This document shows positions 47,593-59,843 of a DNA stretch of 64,000 nucleotides, piece by piece; positions within the stretch are counted from its first letter, which is position 1; every line of letters begins with the position of its first letter. The stretch is from Adiantum capillus-veneris (lineage: Eukaryota > Streptophyta > Polypodiopsida > Polypodiales > Pteridaceae): positions 93,885,247-93,949,246 of the forward strand of contig CM043954.1 in NCBI GenBank assembly GCA_014529385.2, in the 5' to 3' direction. Under the pieces are notes generated by a model. The model was not told the origin of the DNA, did not search any database, and saw only the letters and a list, made by a program, of their open reading frames with translations. Both the position numbers and the translations under genes were made by a program.

Positions 47593-48430
47593 GATGCATC
47601 CTCTCACTATAAAAAATACACCCGGACAAGATAGAAGAATTATAGTTCAACTACCAATGAGGGAAGTTAAGGAAACGAGTACATCTTATGATGGGCCTGA
47701 GGAATTTAAAGAGGATTGACCTATTTGAACCAAAGGGAAGAACCAAAACCGGCTTCTATAGCCACATACCTCACTAAAGAGGAAGAGCAGGCTTCTAATA
47801 GCTATGCTCAAGCCATATAGAGATATGTTTGCTTGGTCATATAGGAGTTAATACAAAAAAATTTCTCAGTGATGCCAAACCCCGTAGGCACCATCCCTAT
47901 ATGTACAATGAAACATTCACAAAAGAAATCGAAGAGGAGAAAGACAACCTTAAAGAAGTGGAGTTTATATTTGAGATTGAACACATAGATTGGGTGTCAC
48001 CAAGTGAGATAAGATATTCCATTTCCACATCAATGCATTGGCATATACGTCAGATGCATCCTAGCCCATCTTGGAGAGAACAATATGGATTTTCCCACCT
48101 ATTACTCCAATACAAAACTTAATAGTGCGGAAAGAAATTACACGACCACAAAAAGAGAAGGATTGGGAATGTTCTATGCCGTTAAAAATATTAGACACTA
48201 CCTTCTCACAAATAAATTTGTATTCTTTGTGGATATTCAAGCACTATTGTACTTGGTGAACAAACCATGCAACACATGATGAATTGTTTGGTGGTTCATT
48301 AGATTGCTTGAGTTTGATTTTAGCATAGTAGTAAAAAAGGGAACTATGCATCAGAGGGCAGACCATTTGTCTAGATTGACTCATGGAGAAGCACCTCATG
48401 GAGTTAACAATGATCTGTCTGACTCATATC
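47593..48430 (+). pseudogene. RNase H remnant of old gypsy element, plus copy
   Basis: The plus-strand translation shows the lead-in to RT (KPYRDMFAWSYR near 47800-47835). Near 48170-48280 it shows an RNase H stretch (GMFYAVKNIRHYLLTNKF, then ALLYLVNKPCNT), and near 48350 a HQRADHLSRLTHGE type end. The body of RT between these is not seen. Lying directly right of the GATTG duplication, it continues the remnant into which the young chromovirus inserted. Many breaks. Confidence 0.65.
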
Positions 48431-48834
48431 TATTTAATATTGAATGATACTAAGGTGGAGCAAACATGTAATAATTTTGCTCACCATTGGTTCTTTGCAG
48501 ATTGAAAGGTAACCATCAATCATTGAACAAACACGATCACTTTGCTAATATTGAGAAGGCTATATAAGTAGGGGAATAGTGGAATACTTCAGCTATGTAT
48601 AGAGCCAATAGAGAAAAGTGTATACTTGAGACAAGGTCATGTAAAAAAGATGGGAATTCACAATGGAAAGCCCCAAAAATTACAAAGATTGATAAGACGT
48701 GGAGTCTACTAGCCTCATATGCAGTGGAGTGTTCATGAATATGTTACTTCATGCAACAGTTATGCAATACATGCACTCATAGAACATACAACACATTTAA
48801 AAATGGTAGTTGCACCTAGTGTTGATTGAGATAT
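48431..48834. other. Gene-free spacer
   Basis: No integrase motif is seen after the RNase H remnant. Nothing else is recognisable. Confidence 0.45.
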
Positions 48835-49095
48835 TGTTGAGTCTGATTACTTGCTGACTCTAATTATTGCCGAGTCTGATATTTGGTCAGTCATATATTT
48901 GTTGAGTCTGATTATTTGCTGAGTTTGAATATTTCTGGGTTGGATTATTTGCTAAGTCCGAGTCGGAGTTTGGTGAGTCTGATATTTTAAAACCTTATAA
49001 AAGGTCAAGTTAGTTGTATTTGAATGGGGTATACTTTCTTGAAGTGAGAAATTACAACCGTTCTGTGTGTGTGTGTGTGTGTGTTTCCCCTAACA
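48835..49095 (+). repeat. LTR-like block with repeated GAGTCTGATTATTTGC words
   Basis: Starts TGTTGAGTC and ends CCCTAACA, about 261 bp. The first half consists of loosely repeated TGAGTCTGATTA-TTGC words. A TATA-like box (TTATAAAAGG near 48995) and a (GT) run (49064-49084) follow. The layout suits a solo or 3' LTR on the plus strand, possibly of the old gypsy remnant to its left. No partner was found. Confidence 0.4.
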
Positions 49096-49461
49096 CATTG
49101 ACGATCTTGTTCATGTTTCTCTTCATGGGAGAATTGTGAGCATGCTTAGGTCTTCGGGGAAGTGGATGACAACCATGAAGCACCTCCCTTTTTGATGAAG
49201 CCAAGAAGGGAAATCACTTTGGGTAACCTCTTCAAGTTGTGTTCTACGACAAACGTAACAAACCTATGCTCTGTATTGTCCATGCACGTTGTGTAATGGC
49301 CAAGAAGGTGGAGGCAAGCCATTGCAGGCTTTGTTTGTTTTCTCGGATGCACTTAGGTTGCACAAGCATTCTCCACAAAGAGATTCAACGTTTAGGTTTT
49401 GATAGCAATCAAATCCAAGAAATATTTAGATGCAACAGAGTCAATCATCATTAAAGTAGCG
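49096..49461. other. Gene-free spacer
   Basis: A short plus-strand frame at 49239-49454 has several Cys residues but no recognisable zinc motif or family. No gene is called. Confidence 0.45.
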
Positions 49462-49622
49462 TTCATATGTAGCAAAAATTCAATTACATCATTCAGGCAG
49501 CATAGATTTAATTACAACATTCAGATGTAGCACAAATTCAATGACAACATTCGGTTAAAGCGTTTAGATGCAGTACATATTCAATTAAAGCATTTAGATG
49601 CAGTAGAGATTTAGCAATCAGA
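49462..49622. repeat. Degenerate 30-bp minisatellite
   Basis: About five 28-30-bp units and one short unit (49550-49562). They follow the pattern TT-AGATG-AG-A-A-ATTCAATTA-A-CA, starting at 49462, 49492, 49520, 49563 and 49593. AT-rich and non-coding. Confidence 0.8.
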
Positions 49623-51019
49623 TTTTGCTAGTGGCATACAGATCAACACTACTCCTCTTTCCTCAACTTTTTGGACAATGGCCAGCTTATAAATAAAAAT
49701 TTGGACGTTTTAATTTTCTAAAATCAGACACAAAAGATTTAATGTTGAATTTGATGCTGATGAAGAGAAGCTGTAATTTGTTGAGTCTGAACCTACGTAT
49801 TCACCTTGAAGCTGCTGAAGTAGACTATGTTTGTGAAGCTGAATCAAAATCTCATAATCATATTTTGTAGCTACATATCTGAAGTGCAATGTGTCTCTAT
49901 AGCACAATCTGAGGCAACAAGTTACCAAGATTTGAAGCAATCTCGAATGGAGTACTTGCTAACACCATCGGTATGTTGATTTCTGTTTCATTTTCTCCAT
50001 ATTGTCAAATGAGGAAAAAGAAGAGTTTTGCATGAGCATTTATCATGAAAGTTATGGGTGTACATGCATGTTAATGAGTACTCAAATCTAGAGAAATGCA
50101 AGAAATGGTGCATGGTCAGATTGTATAGAAAGCTTCAAAATGTTGTCATAAAATTGCATAAAGCATCATGTTTTGAAGAGATGGAGACAAGTTAGATGAC
50201 TTGGAGTATAAGTTGGAGAGTGCATATGATTGGCTTGGGATTCATAAAGAGAAGAGTCATAAGTCATGTGCAAGTAGGAAAAAGGTGTGTTGATTGCATA
50301 AACCATGTGGAAAATTAAAAGATGTTTTTGGGGAGAAGTTTGAGTCAAGTGAGGAAGAGGATGATGATGCATGTGATTGTAATGGAATTGATATTTTGAT
50401 GATTTATTTTTGAAATATATGATATTTTGATGAAGCATTGCAATGCTGATTTGAACTATGGAATATGATGACTTGTCGGGTGTTGTGTTAGCAGATCATT
50501 GACTGGCACGTGCTGGACAATAAGACGATACCAGTTATTCAGAATAAAATTGCCACCATTGGATTTTGTGGCAAGCCTTAGTATTTTATGGTGTAGTTAT
50601 AGGTACTGATATAGACAACGATTAATTGTTACATTGAGCTCTTTACGAGCCATGACTATCTTATGCCCAAGTGTGAACTGATGTAACTCAATTTTTGAGC
50701 ATGAACTTTTCTATAAATAAAATACATGCAAGAGGGACATGCTCATGCTTGCATGGGGGGAGATTGCACCGAGTGCCTGCCTTATTCTTCTCCCCTCTCA
50801 TCCCTTCTCTCTTGCCATGCCGGTGTGGTACTCCGCTCTAGGAGGCACATCTGCATGTGCTCTTCTCTTTTCTCACGCGCTTTATCTTTTTCTGTTAGCG
50901 TATGACTTCTATGATGTGCTCACGGTATTTGCTAGGTATGAAGAATATTCTGTTTCATGGGTTACAATATGTTGTCTTTGGTATTTTGCAGGGGTCTTCC
51001 ACGTATCCTTTTGTAGAAG
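49623..51019. other. Spacer, right part possibly an LTR
   Basis: No gene. A TATA-like box (CTATAAATAAAATACATG near 50712-50729), followed about 300 bases later by a primer site at 51020, makes the right part look like an LTR on the plus strand. Its TG start could be near 50627 (TGTTACATTG). The open frame at 50739-51173 crosses the primer site and has no domain. Confidence 0.4.
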
Positions 51020-51031
51020 TGGTATCAGAGC
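51020..51031 (+). promoter_or_regulatory. Initiator-Met-tRNA primer-binding site
   Basis: An exact TGGTATCAGAGC on the plus strand, the site where reverse transcription of many plant LTR elements starts. It implies an LTR ending just to the left. The gag at 52885 could belong to the same element if the leader is about 1.85 kb, but that is long and unproven. Confidence 0.6.
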
Positions 51032-52884
51032 CTTGGTTACACTCTTGGTAGCAGGCAAGCATAGAAATCCTAAACTGGATATCCCAATCAGGTGCATCAT
51101 TTGTTTTTTTTATTTAAAAGAAACATGGATCTTTACAATCAGGTACCAAAGACAAGTACAATTATACAACTAATTAGTTCTATTTAATGTTAATTGTTTT
51201 GTTCCTCCTTGATCTGCAATTTTTTTAAAATTGCGATGAGGGAAAGTATTTTAATTTATAGTAAAACCGAGATGAATTCTTTATGGATGTAAATAGATGA
51301 TGAGTACTGAGCTTGAGATGATCATGGCATGATAGGTGATAGTTTTTAATATGCATATAGCCATGAAATAGAAGTAGAATTTGAGGTGTTCTATCGTAGA
51401 CACGATCTCGAGCGACCTCAAAGATCTAATTGGCGAGACTAGGATTGTCGAGATAGCCCTTGAGTGGGAACTCACACCTCTAATTTGCACTTGGTTGCAA
51501 AAGAAAAGTAAGAAATGTGAGCATTGAGATTTTTGCTGGTGAGAACAACCCTCAGATTTTTTTTTTCACTAAATACACAATAGTATTTACTTAATTATTG
51601 TAACTAAAGGACACTCTATGCCTGCACTGCGATATTGGATGACCACCAACACCGTCAAATCAGAGTACGTCTGGCGACCTTCACACTCTCTCTATCTGTC
51701 ACAGCTCTGTCGACATGGCGTCACCCACCCAACACCAGTGGAGCGCACTCACTCGATATGCAGCCAGGCCCACAACCAGTTGTGCTCGACTACTTGCTCT
51801 GCACACTCAGAGGAGCACAACTCCGCCTATTTGTTGCTGCCAGATTTCACCTCTCTTTCTCTCTATCTGCATGCCGGATACAGCAGTGGCATCCAGTTGC
51901 AAGCATGCAGCCCAGTATCTTTATCTCTCTCCATTTCTTGTCTGTTGCCCACACCCTGCATTGGGCGACAAACTCTCTCCTCTCTCCTCTAGTGATCTCT
52001 CTCTTTCCCTTTTGAAAATCACCAACTGCCCAGTCTCCTTCTCTCTTTGCCACTCCTCCCAGCTACCACCAAACAACACCTACCCATCCAAACACCCTGC
52101 AACCGCCAGATTTCTACCCACCATTCCTTTTTTTCCCCTCTCTCAGTGGTCTCTTAGTGGCTTTTGATAGTCATCTTCCTCTCTACACCTACCCGCTGCC
52201 AAACCCTACACACACACAAACAACAGTTGTTGTCGGCCAGCACCTTGTAGCAGCAAAAAAAAAAGAAACACTCTCTCTCTCTCTCTCTCTCTCTCCTTCC
52301 TTCTTGACCATTGATTTCCCACAACCACTAGCTGGCCGGGCAGCTCTCAAAAAATTTTTCCCCCCTTCAAAATTATTTAAGATTCTCTTGTTTTTCTTAC
52401 ACACAACTCCCTACAGACATGGGGAATTAAGAAAAAGCTGCACACCTATCATGCCGAAAACCACTGTGCACCTACACACACTTCTTACGATGATGAGATT
52501 AATACACACACACCACTTTGAAACGTTGGCAACAAAAAAAAAACATTAGTTGACAAGTTTCAAAGACTCTATTTTTTTTCGATCACCATCAGACATAGCT
52601 GCGTCTTCATCATGTTTATTGCCTACACATGGGTGCCCCAATCTGTCGTGTTCATAGGCAACCAATAATCGACTGTCAACCTCTGCACCAACAATGTCCG
52701 ACGCAACTACAATGATTTCACATCAATAACATCGCGACTACATTTTAATACAGGGAGCTTCGCAGCACTTGGCGTTGGGCTTACGAGTTTTTTTATTCCA
52801 TCAAACAACGCGGCATCCGCATCGTCAAATTTATTCGACACAAATTTTCAACTTCAAATCGCTATTTGTAGAAAACCAACGTGA
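51032..52884. other. Gene-free, pyrimidine-rich leader or spacer
   Basis: C/T-rich from about 51640 to 52440, with a (CT) run at 52271-52295 and an A9 run just before it. Overlapping frames in all three plus frames are Ser/His/Leu-rich, as expected from CT-rich DNA, and none has a domain. It may be the leader of the gypsy element that follows. Confidence 0.45.
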
Positions 52885-55181
52885 TTGTTAATTTTCCCAC
52901 TCGTCATGGAGACGAACGGCGCCAGCAACCCCTCTAATTGGACCACGGATTCACCTCTCCCAGCACCAACCTTGGAGCAACAAGTCTTCTTGCTGCAACA
53001 ACAGGAATTAGACATTGTGAATCAACGCCTTGCAACAAATGATCAAAAAAGAGCACGGAAAGACGACAACAAAGATGAATGTATGATCAAAATTTTGAAG
53101 GCCACATTTGAAGCTCAACAATCCAACAAGGAGGCAAAGATAAGTCAAATATCTTTCACGTTTTTCAAGTTCGATGGTCACAAAATTGGTAAAACAGTGC
53201 TATCTTGGTTAACTCAATTCGACAATCATTTTACTAGTGAATCTTTCACTGAAAAAGATAAATTAAATGTGCTACTAATCACCTCTGGTGAAGCGTGCTT
53301 TGCAAAACGGTAAAACGGCCATCAACTTGGACAGTTTTTAACAGCTGGTCGAAGATTCCTTCCTACCGCCTCAGTTTGGCCTTGACACTCGCCGTTCTTG
53401 GGCCAAATTCTTTTGTATGCAAGAAGACAATGTCTCTCGTTATACTGACCATTTTTGGGAACGTCTTCTACTCCTCCGTATGGTAGAAGTCAAAACTCAA
53501 TTTCCTCAAACCAACATCTCATTATGAAGCTATATCCTTGGTCTACGATGCTGAGAAAGAAATCAACTCTATCATCCATGAAGTGCACAACATGCGCAAT
53601 CCCAGCCGTACCAATTTTCAACCTCACAGTCAGTGGGATAACAACAACCGGAACCACAGTTGCAACGGTAATAATTTCAACAAGTATACTTCAAATCCTC
53701 ACACAAATAATTACACACAAAACCGTCCACCCCCTTTTCCTCGTAGTCACCAAAATAATCATCGACCACAACATAACTCCGACATATACACTGCACCTCA
53801 AAATTCAAACACACATTATCATCCCAACCCCTCTCCATGTTGCAATGGTGTTTGGTGCTTCAAGTGCCACCAATACGACCATGTTGAAGCCAATTGCACC
53901 AACAATTGTCCACCCGGTCCTCGCCAACCCATAACTCGCATACACAATATCAAAGATGCATTAGAACCCCTTGACAATTCGATGGGCTGATTGGACAGCT
54001 GCAACACCACCACATATACCAGGTAAGCCAATTTTAATTCATGCGTTGCTCCGTCAAAGAGGCAAAATTCAAGATTCAAGTGTGTCTATTTTACACGATG
54101 ATGGTAGTTCACACGATTTTATTTCTGAAAAATTATTGAGAAAATTGAACTTAACCCCCACACCGTCTGCCTACAAAATCAATGTGCTTTTCAAGGAACT
54201 AGGTACACTGGCAGACGTGAAATTAAATCTCTTGCAATTACTATCGATGATTACACAGAACGAGGTGATTTTTTAATTGCACCATTGCAATCCACCGATA
54301 TCATTTTGGGCATGTCTTTTCGTCACCAACATAATCCACAAATTGATTATTGCACACACACAATGAATTTTACTTTCAATGGCAAATCTATTTCACTATC
54401 TGCTGATGCATCACTTGCTATGCTCCCCTTGATATCACACACACACAAGCAAAATGTGCACCACGAAAAGATGACAAAGCATACATGATATTTGTTATTG
54501 AAGTGGAGCACACACAATCGTCTGTCTCTCACACACATAATGATTCCTCTCACAGTATAATGATTGCTTTGTGGATGATTATCCCCCTTCCCTTCCACCC
54601 TCTCGAGGTAAATTAGATCACAAAATTGAAATTTTTCCAGGCTCACAACCTCCTCACTGAGCACCATATAGACATAGTCTGTTGCACCAACAAGAAATCC
54701 AAAAACAAATCACCTAACTCCTAGACAAGGGCCTCATACGTCCTAGTGCATTCCCTTTTGGTGCCCCAGTTCTTTTTGTCCAAAAGAAAAACTACACCTT
54801 TCACATGTGCATAGACTACCGTGCATTAAACAAGGTCACTTGCAAAAACCACTATCCCATCCACGTATAGACGACCTCCTAGATCGCTTACAAGGAGAGA
54901 AATTGTTTAGAAAAATTGACTTGAAATCAGGATATCATCAGATCCGTATGTACCCCAACGAATTTTTTAAAACTGCATTTCGTACCCAGTCTGGTCATTA
55001 TGAGTTTATTGTTTTACCGTTTGGTCTTACAAATGCACTTGCCACATTTGCTAGGATGATGAACAAAATCTTTCTTAATTATCAAGACTTTGTTATTGTG
55101 TTCTTTGATGACATTTTGATTTTCAGTTATAATGAGTACGAGCACAAAAATCACCTGCGTATTGTCTTTGAGCTACTACGT
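52885..55181 (+). mobile_element. Ty3/gypsy chromovirus fragment, gag to RT
   Basis: Related to the left-edge chromovirus. Gag begins near METNGASNPSNW and reaches ISFTFFKFDG and SWLTQFDNHF. A CCHC knuckle (CFKCHQYDHVEANC) is near 53860-53900. Protease (DDGSSHDFIS) is near 54098-54130, followed by DIILGMSFRHQHNPQIDY near 54300. RT, with LKSGYHQIRMYPNE near 54925 and the catalytic FFDDILIF near 55105, ends abruptly at 55181 where a long LTR on the minus strand begins. The rest should lie beyond the right edge of the window. Broken in several places, more decayed than the left-edge copy, and older than the element inserted into it. Confidence 0.85.
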
Positions 55182-57193
55182 TGTCAAGAAATTTTGCGGT
55201 CTTGCCAAGAAAGCACCGGGCTTTCGGCTGTGAGAGTTTGTGAGAGAACTCCAAAAAACTATATGAAGGAGTTAAACCATAGATGCCATGAAGACTAGGG
55301 TTTGGAAATAAGTGCAATCAAAGAAGCCCCACTCTTTCTCTCTTGCACTCACACACACAAAGAAAGAACACAAAAGAGAATATAAAAAAAACACAGATGA
55401 AAACATCAAGGCTATGGTCATACCGTATCATGGGTAATATGAAAGGATTAATAGATGAGTTAAGGGCATTCAATCTTTGCCGACCAAACAAGCTACGAAT
55501 TGTTCTTTGGAATTATAGTTTTGTGCTTACCATAATATATATGTTTTGTCTAGTGATTGGGATTAATTGTGTGTACAAATCCTCTTGGTTCATAGCAAGA
55601 TAACTACACTTACGTCAAAAGAAAAGTTATAGTCTATAAGAGGTAGTATGATGGGATCCGGTGAAAGAAGTATTTCATTGCTTTCTGGGCCAAAGAGAAA
55701 CACTATACGTTGTTGAAAGTGTATTTTATGGCTAATCCATACGTTAATTCTAATAGATCGCACAGAGTGGAAGAGATATAAATTCTCATCATGTGGATTA
55801 TTCATCTAGGATAGTATGTGAGAAATGTAGATATGAGAGAAGTGAAGAGACAAGAAGTTTCCCTCCCAAGCCCTATTCTTACCCGTAGGCAATATGGATA
55901 CTGCGGGGAGAGATGTACCTGTAGCAAGGAGAACCTAGAATTTGTAGAGAGAATTAATTTATAACAGTGAGAGAGATAGGTTTGGTTAAGGAGATGAGAC
56001 TAGATATATATGTTGGATTAGAGATGAAAAACAAAACAACAAGAAATCAACAAAATATCAATGTAGAACACATCTTACTTGTCAAACCCTTTGGCACCAT
56101 TTTTTATGGAGAGAGAAGAAGAGGGACGAATTAAACTTTGATTGATACACCAAGTCCAAGACCTTCTTTGATTAGAGTTGATCTTCCAAGGATAGACTAC
56201 AAATATGGCTAGTTTTTCTCTAGGAGCAAGTGTAAGCTTATGCTTATGTTAATGGCTAAGTACAATTAGACAACAATCCTCTCACTCACTCATGGATCAT
56301 CTCATGAATTGCTTGAATGGTTTTCAAGGAAGAAGAGGTCCCCTTTTATAGGTGAAGGGAACCCCCAAGGGTTTACACAAGAAGAGAAGAGCCAGTGTGA
56401 ACAGAAACTGGAAAAGTTGGAAATGAGCTGTCTCTGCATGAAGTGGGCAGACTGGGGTCCAGTATTTTGATCATATCTCCTCAACCGTAGCTCCAAAATA
56501 AGAGTAAAAATATGGGCAGAAAATTTAGCTCATTAGCTCTATGACTCCCATTTTATATACTTTTTCCAAGTCGGATTGGAACCTTGTGTAAAAAAATCAT
56601 CAAAATAGGGTACAGTTTTGGCAAGAAAAATCTTCTTGTGGTCCCCTTAGCATAGACTTTTATTTCATTCCAATGGACACCTCATGCCATATGAAAGCAT
56701 GACATTGATCCTTCACAAATTTTTGTAATCATGATTGCAATAGTGCATTAAAATAAGTGAATCTTTGAAAATCATGCCACCGAATCAAATCCTAGTGTCC
56801 CACTAGGATTTGATTCTTTCCTAGTAACTATTTAAAAAGATTTTAAGAAAAATATAAAAAATACATAGAATATATATATAAATTGAAATTTATCCTAGAT
56901 ATAGGATCTAGCTAGGGTTTGAGATGATAATGAGATAGTAGAAATAAAGAATCAATGCTTTTTCCTTCCAAGTTAAAGAGGTGGAGCTATTGACGCTTTT
57001 TCCATAGTACTTTTTGACGGCGGTAAAGTAAGAATATGTTACCCTTGAGATAAATAATAGGATGAGATAGAAAGCTTATTATTATACTTAGATATGCATA
57101 TGTACATTATAGGAAATATAATTACGTATCTAAAAAGTTGCAAGATAGATCTTGTAGCATGCCTTCCCACGATGTACGTGTTACAACACGACA
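55182..57193 (-). repeat. 3' LTR of the long-LTR element
   Basis: About 2,012 bp. The plus strand starts TGTCAAG at the point where the gypsy RT frame stops and ends CACGACA next to the purine-rich tract, so both ends show TGTC/GACA. A minus-strand TATA box (CTATAAAAGG, complement at 56342-56351) suits an LTR promoter. Ends are inferred from one copy only. Confidence 0.6.
56782..56816. repeat. Perfect 16-bp hairpin with 3-base loop
   Basis: gaatcaaatcctagtg (56782-56797), loop tcc, then its exact reverse complement to 56816. It lies inside the 2-kb LTR, downstream of its TATA box in the minus-strand sense. It could fold in the element RNA, or it could be a leftover of a tiny inverted-repeat insertion. 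Confidence 0.85.
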
Positions 57194-57251
57194 TCCACCC
57201 ACTCTTAACCTGCAAATTTTCCTGTATGTGCCACATTCTCTCTTTGTAAGA

Positions 57252-58420
57252 TCAGCCCTCTTGTACATCTTCCTTGATTTCTTCTTCACTAGATGATTCC
57301 AAAGCTTCATCTTCACTTTGATCTTCACCTGTGGTTTGCTCTTCCTCCTCATCAACATCTTCTGGATCATTGTCTCCTCTTCTCTTATACATTTTGATCC
57401 TTTTTCCTGCAATGGGAATCTTTACTTCTGTATCATCTAGTTTAGACAAGCTATAAGTAGCATTTTCATGCACATGCTTTACAACATACAGTCCAAACCA
57501 TCTTTTTGAGAACTTACGTATGACTGTGTGCTGGTTATCAAGGGTACTATCATACACTAAAACCCAGTCACCTTTGTCAATTGCTTTGCTCCTGAGCCGA
57601 TGTCGCTTATCAAAGTAGTCCTTGTTTTTCAACCTTGCATTTTTGAGTCGTTATTTTGCAGCCTCAATGTCTCCAGGTCTTCTCTCTAGTTTCCTTATGC
57701 GCAATGCAAGGAGATCTTCCCTGCTAAGCCCCTCTTGCCAAGGTAGTACATTTCATGTGGGAATTGTACCTTCAATTGGCATCACTGGCTTTTGACCATA
57801 CATTAGCTCCGCAGGCATGTAGCCAGTTAAGCTATGCATTGTACGATCAGCCCATAAAGCATATGGTAACAATTTTGGCCACTCACCAACTCTTCCTTCA
57901 CAAGCCTTGGCCAAAGCTTTGATGATAGGAGGATGCCCGCTTTCACTCTTTCCATTGCCTTCAGGGTTGTAAGCTATAGTAAGATAAAGCTTGATTACTA
58001 ATATGGAAAATAACTCCCTTGCTTCTTCGGCATCCAGTTCACCTCTGTCTGTAGTGATCTTTCCCACACAACCATAATGGCAAATCACCTCATCAAGAAG
58101 AAATTTGCACACAGCTTTTGTGATTTTAGCCTTAATGCTCTTCCTTCAACCTCATTAGTTAGATCCTCTCATGCAAGAACCAAGTATCTCATCTGCCAGA
58201 GTCCTAAAGGCATTGTGACTAGATCCACAACCCAATTATGGTGCATAGCTAGTGGATATGTAGGGTGCAATCCATCACAATGTCAAACATTTGAATACAT
58301 TTGATAAGCTACACACGACTCCACAAATTGAGATACATCTTTATATATACCCTTCCACCAGTATTTTTCTTTCAACTTGGAGAAGGTTGCCCACACACCC
58401 CTCTGTCCAACCCATATACT
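57252..58420 (-). pseudogene. Integrase and C-terminal tail of the long-LTR element
   Basis: The zinc-binding lead-in (GQRGVWATFSKLKEKYWWKG, then FVESCVAYQ) is near 58400-58310. The core follows, with KITTDRGELDAEE near 58050 and AYNPEGNGKSESGHPP near 57950, corresponding to the second D and the E. Downstream is a basic GDWVLVYDS... RKFSKRWFGLYVV stretch near 57560-57490, as in gypsy integrase C-terminal domains. The end is an acidic Glu-rich tail near 57380-57252. No chromodomain was recognised. Fossil. Confidence 0.75.
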
Positions 58421-58429
58421 GTCATGAAA

Positions 58430-59290
58430 CTCTTGCATGAGCTTTACTTGAGTCTCTTTTTTACATATAACCCTTTGTGGTGTAGCACCGTTTTGTTTAG
58501 GATTCTTCCACAAGTAACCATCCCTCAAAAAGTAAACAAATGCTTTCCTGCGTATCCTCTTGAATTCACGTTCAGACCAATCATCCTGTTTTGTTAGAGT
58601 ACTCAAGTAGCTTCCAATAAGAAGCCAATCACCTTCATAAAGATCTTTGAAGAAAAATTCAAGTAGATTAGTCATGCAGACATTGTTACCTTTGACATGA
58701 GAGATAGAATAGAACTTTGTGCCTACATCATCTGCCTCATCAATCATTTGTGACTCATCTTCATACCTTGCCCTTGATAGCATATCTGCCACTGTATTGT
58801 CTTTACCTGCAATGTGCTTAAACTCGGGATTTAAGGACTTAATGTATGTAATCCACCGCAACATAGCAATGTCTGGCATTGAGCAGCTTGTAATCATCAC
58901 AAGAAGTGGTAGACAATCTGTTTCTACAACCACACATGCACCAATTAGGTACTCTTTCCCATTTTTCAAGGCTGTAACCATACCTTATAGCTCTCTCTTT
59001 ATTTGTGGATAGTTTCTTTGGCAAGAACTTATTACCTTTGCTCCAAATCTTACCACATACCTGTGTACTTCTTCGTCATCTTGCCCTATTTCCCACCCAA
59101 TCCCTATAAGATTGGTGTCTACTGTCACAATTACTGGCCTTTGACACTCATAGTCTACCTTTCTCAAAGTTGGTGCTAACTGGAGCAACTCTTTTAGCTT
59201 TTTCATGGCTTTTACATGTGCTTCTGTCCATATAAACTTTTGATTCTTTCTAAGCAACTAGTAAAGAGGATCAGTTACCTGTGCATAATG
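58430..59290 (-). pseudogene. RNase H and linker of the long-LTR element
   Basis: Starts next to the piggyBac insertion with NQKFIWTEAHVKAMKKLKEL near 59245-59190, then VIVTVDTNLIGIGWEIGQ near 59130 (the first acidic residue of RNase H). ETDCLPLLVMI follows near 58910 and KHIAGKDNTVADMLSRARYE near 58820-58760. The remainder links to the integrase. It belongs with the RT at 62984-63999, on the far side of the piggyBac element. Confidence 0.75.
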
Positions 59291-59306
59291 TGGAATCCAA
59301 ATAACA

Positions 59307-59360
59307 TTAACACTAGTTCTGTAATTGGACACTAAAGTGTCCTGGGACACTAAAATGTCC
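59307..59360. repeat. Left end of piggyBac element with TTAA and palindromes
   Basis: The TTAA target copy is at 59307-59310. The terminal inverted repeat CACTAGTT starts at 59311. The perfect 16-bp palindrome GGACACTAAAGTGTCC lies at 59327-59342, and a near copy (ggacactaaaatgtcc) at 59345-59360. The same palindrome lies just inside the right end. Confidence 0.93.
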
Positions 59361-59843
59361 TGTAAATAGACAACTTTTCCCTAATTTTTACGACATTCAC
59401 GTTTTGACATCTTGGTCTTCAAATTGTTTTGGACAAGAGCCCATGCCTTGCAAAAGACCTGGAAATTTTCCCTAGGTAAAAATAATTATGGACACTAATT
59501 AAATTTAACAATTTTGTTTGGCCAACTTATAAAATTAGCTTGCATGGCTATGGAGTCCAAGGCTAGGGAGAGGGAAAGAAGAGCCATCGTTGGATCCCTG
59601 CTTGCATCCAACGTTGGAAAATCATCATAATTTGAACTCTTGGATCCAAAAGCTCCCCCAAAAAACGTAGGATAACAATTCCCTGCAAACGCGATAGGTC
59701 TCTGGAACGAAAACCTGCACAAAACTCTACGCAGAACAGGGGCTTGAAATTCCACTGAGAACGCACCAGGAACGCAGAACTTTCACAAGCTGAGCATAGC
59801 ACGAGCTTCAACCCTCACAGGGCTTCCGTCTACTGCTTATTGC
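59361..59843. other. 5' untranslated part of the piggyBac element
   Basis: About 480 bases between the subterminal palindromes and the first likely Met. It presumably holds the promoter, but I see no clear TATA box or other motif. Minus-strand frames here are shadows. Confidence 0.5.

Noticed and set aside
50739-51173. A 144-codon plus-strand frame with hydrophobic stretches
   Set aside because: It crosses a probable LTR end and the primer site at 51020, has no recognisable family and looks like a chance frame in T-rich DNA.
51618-52549. Overlapping open frames of 120-150 codons in all plus frames
   Set aside because: Long open frames in all three frames at once are expected from CT-rich DNA with few T-A-purine triplets. 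The translations are Ser/His/Leu-rich and show no domain.
57122-57412. Lys-rich minus-strand frame at the end of the long-LTR element
   Set aside because: It overlaps the integrase tail in another frame and runs into the polypurine tract and LTR, so it is a shadow.
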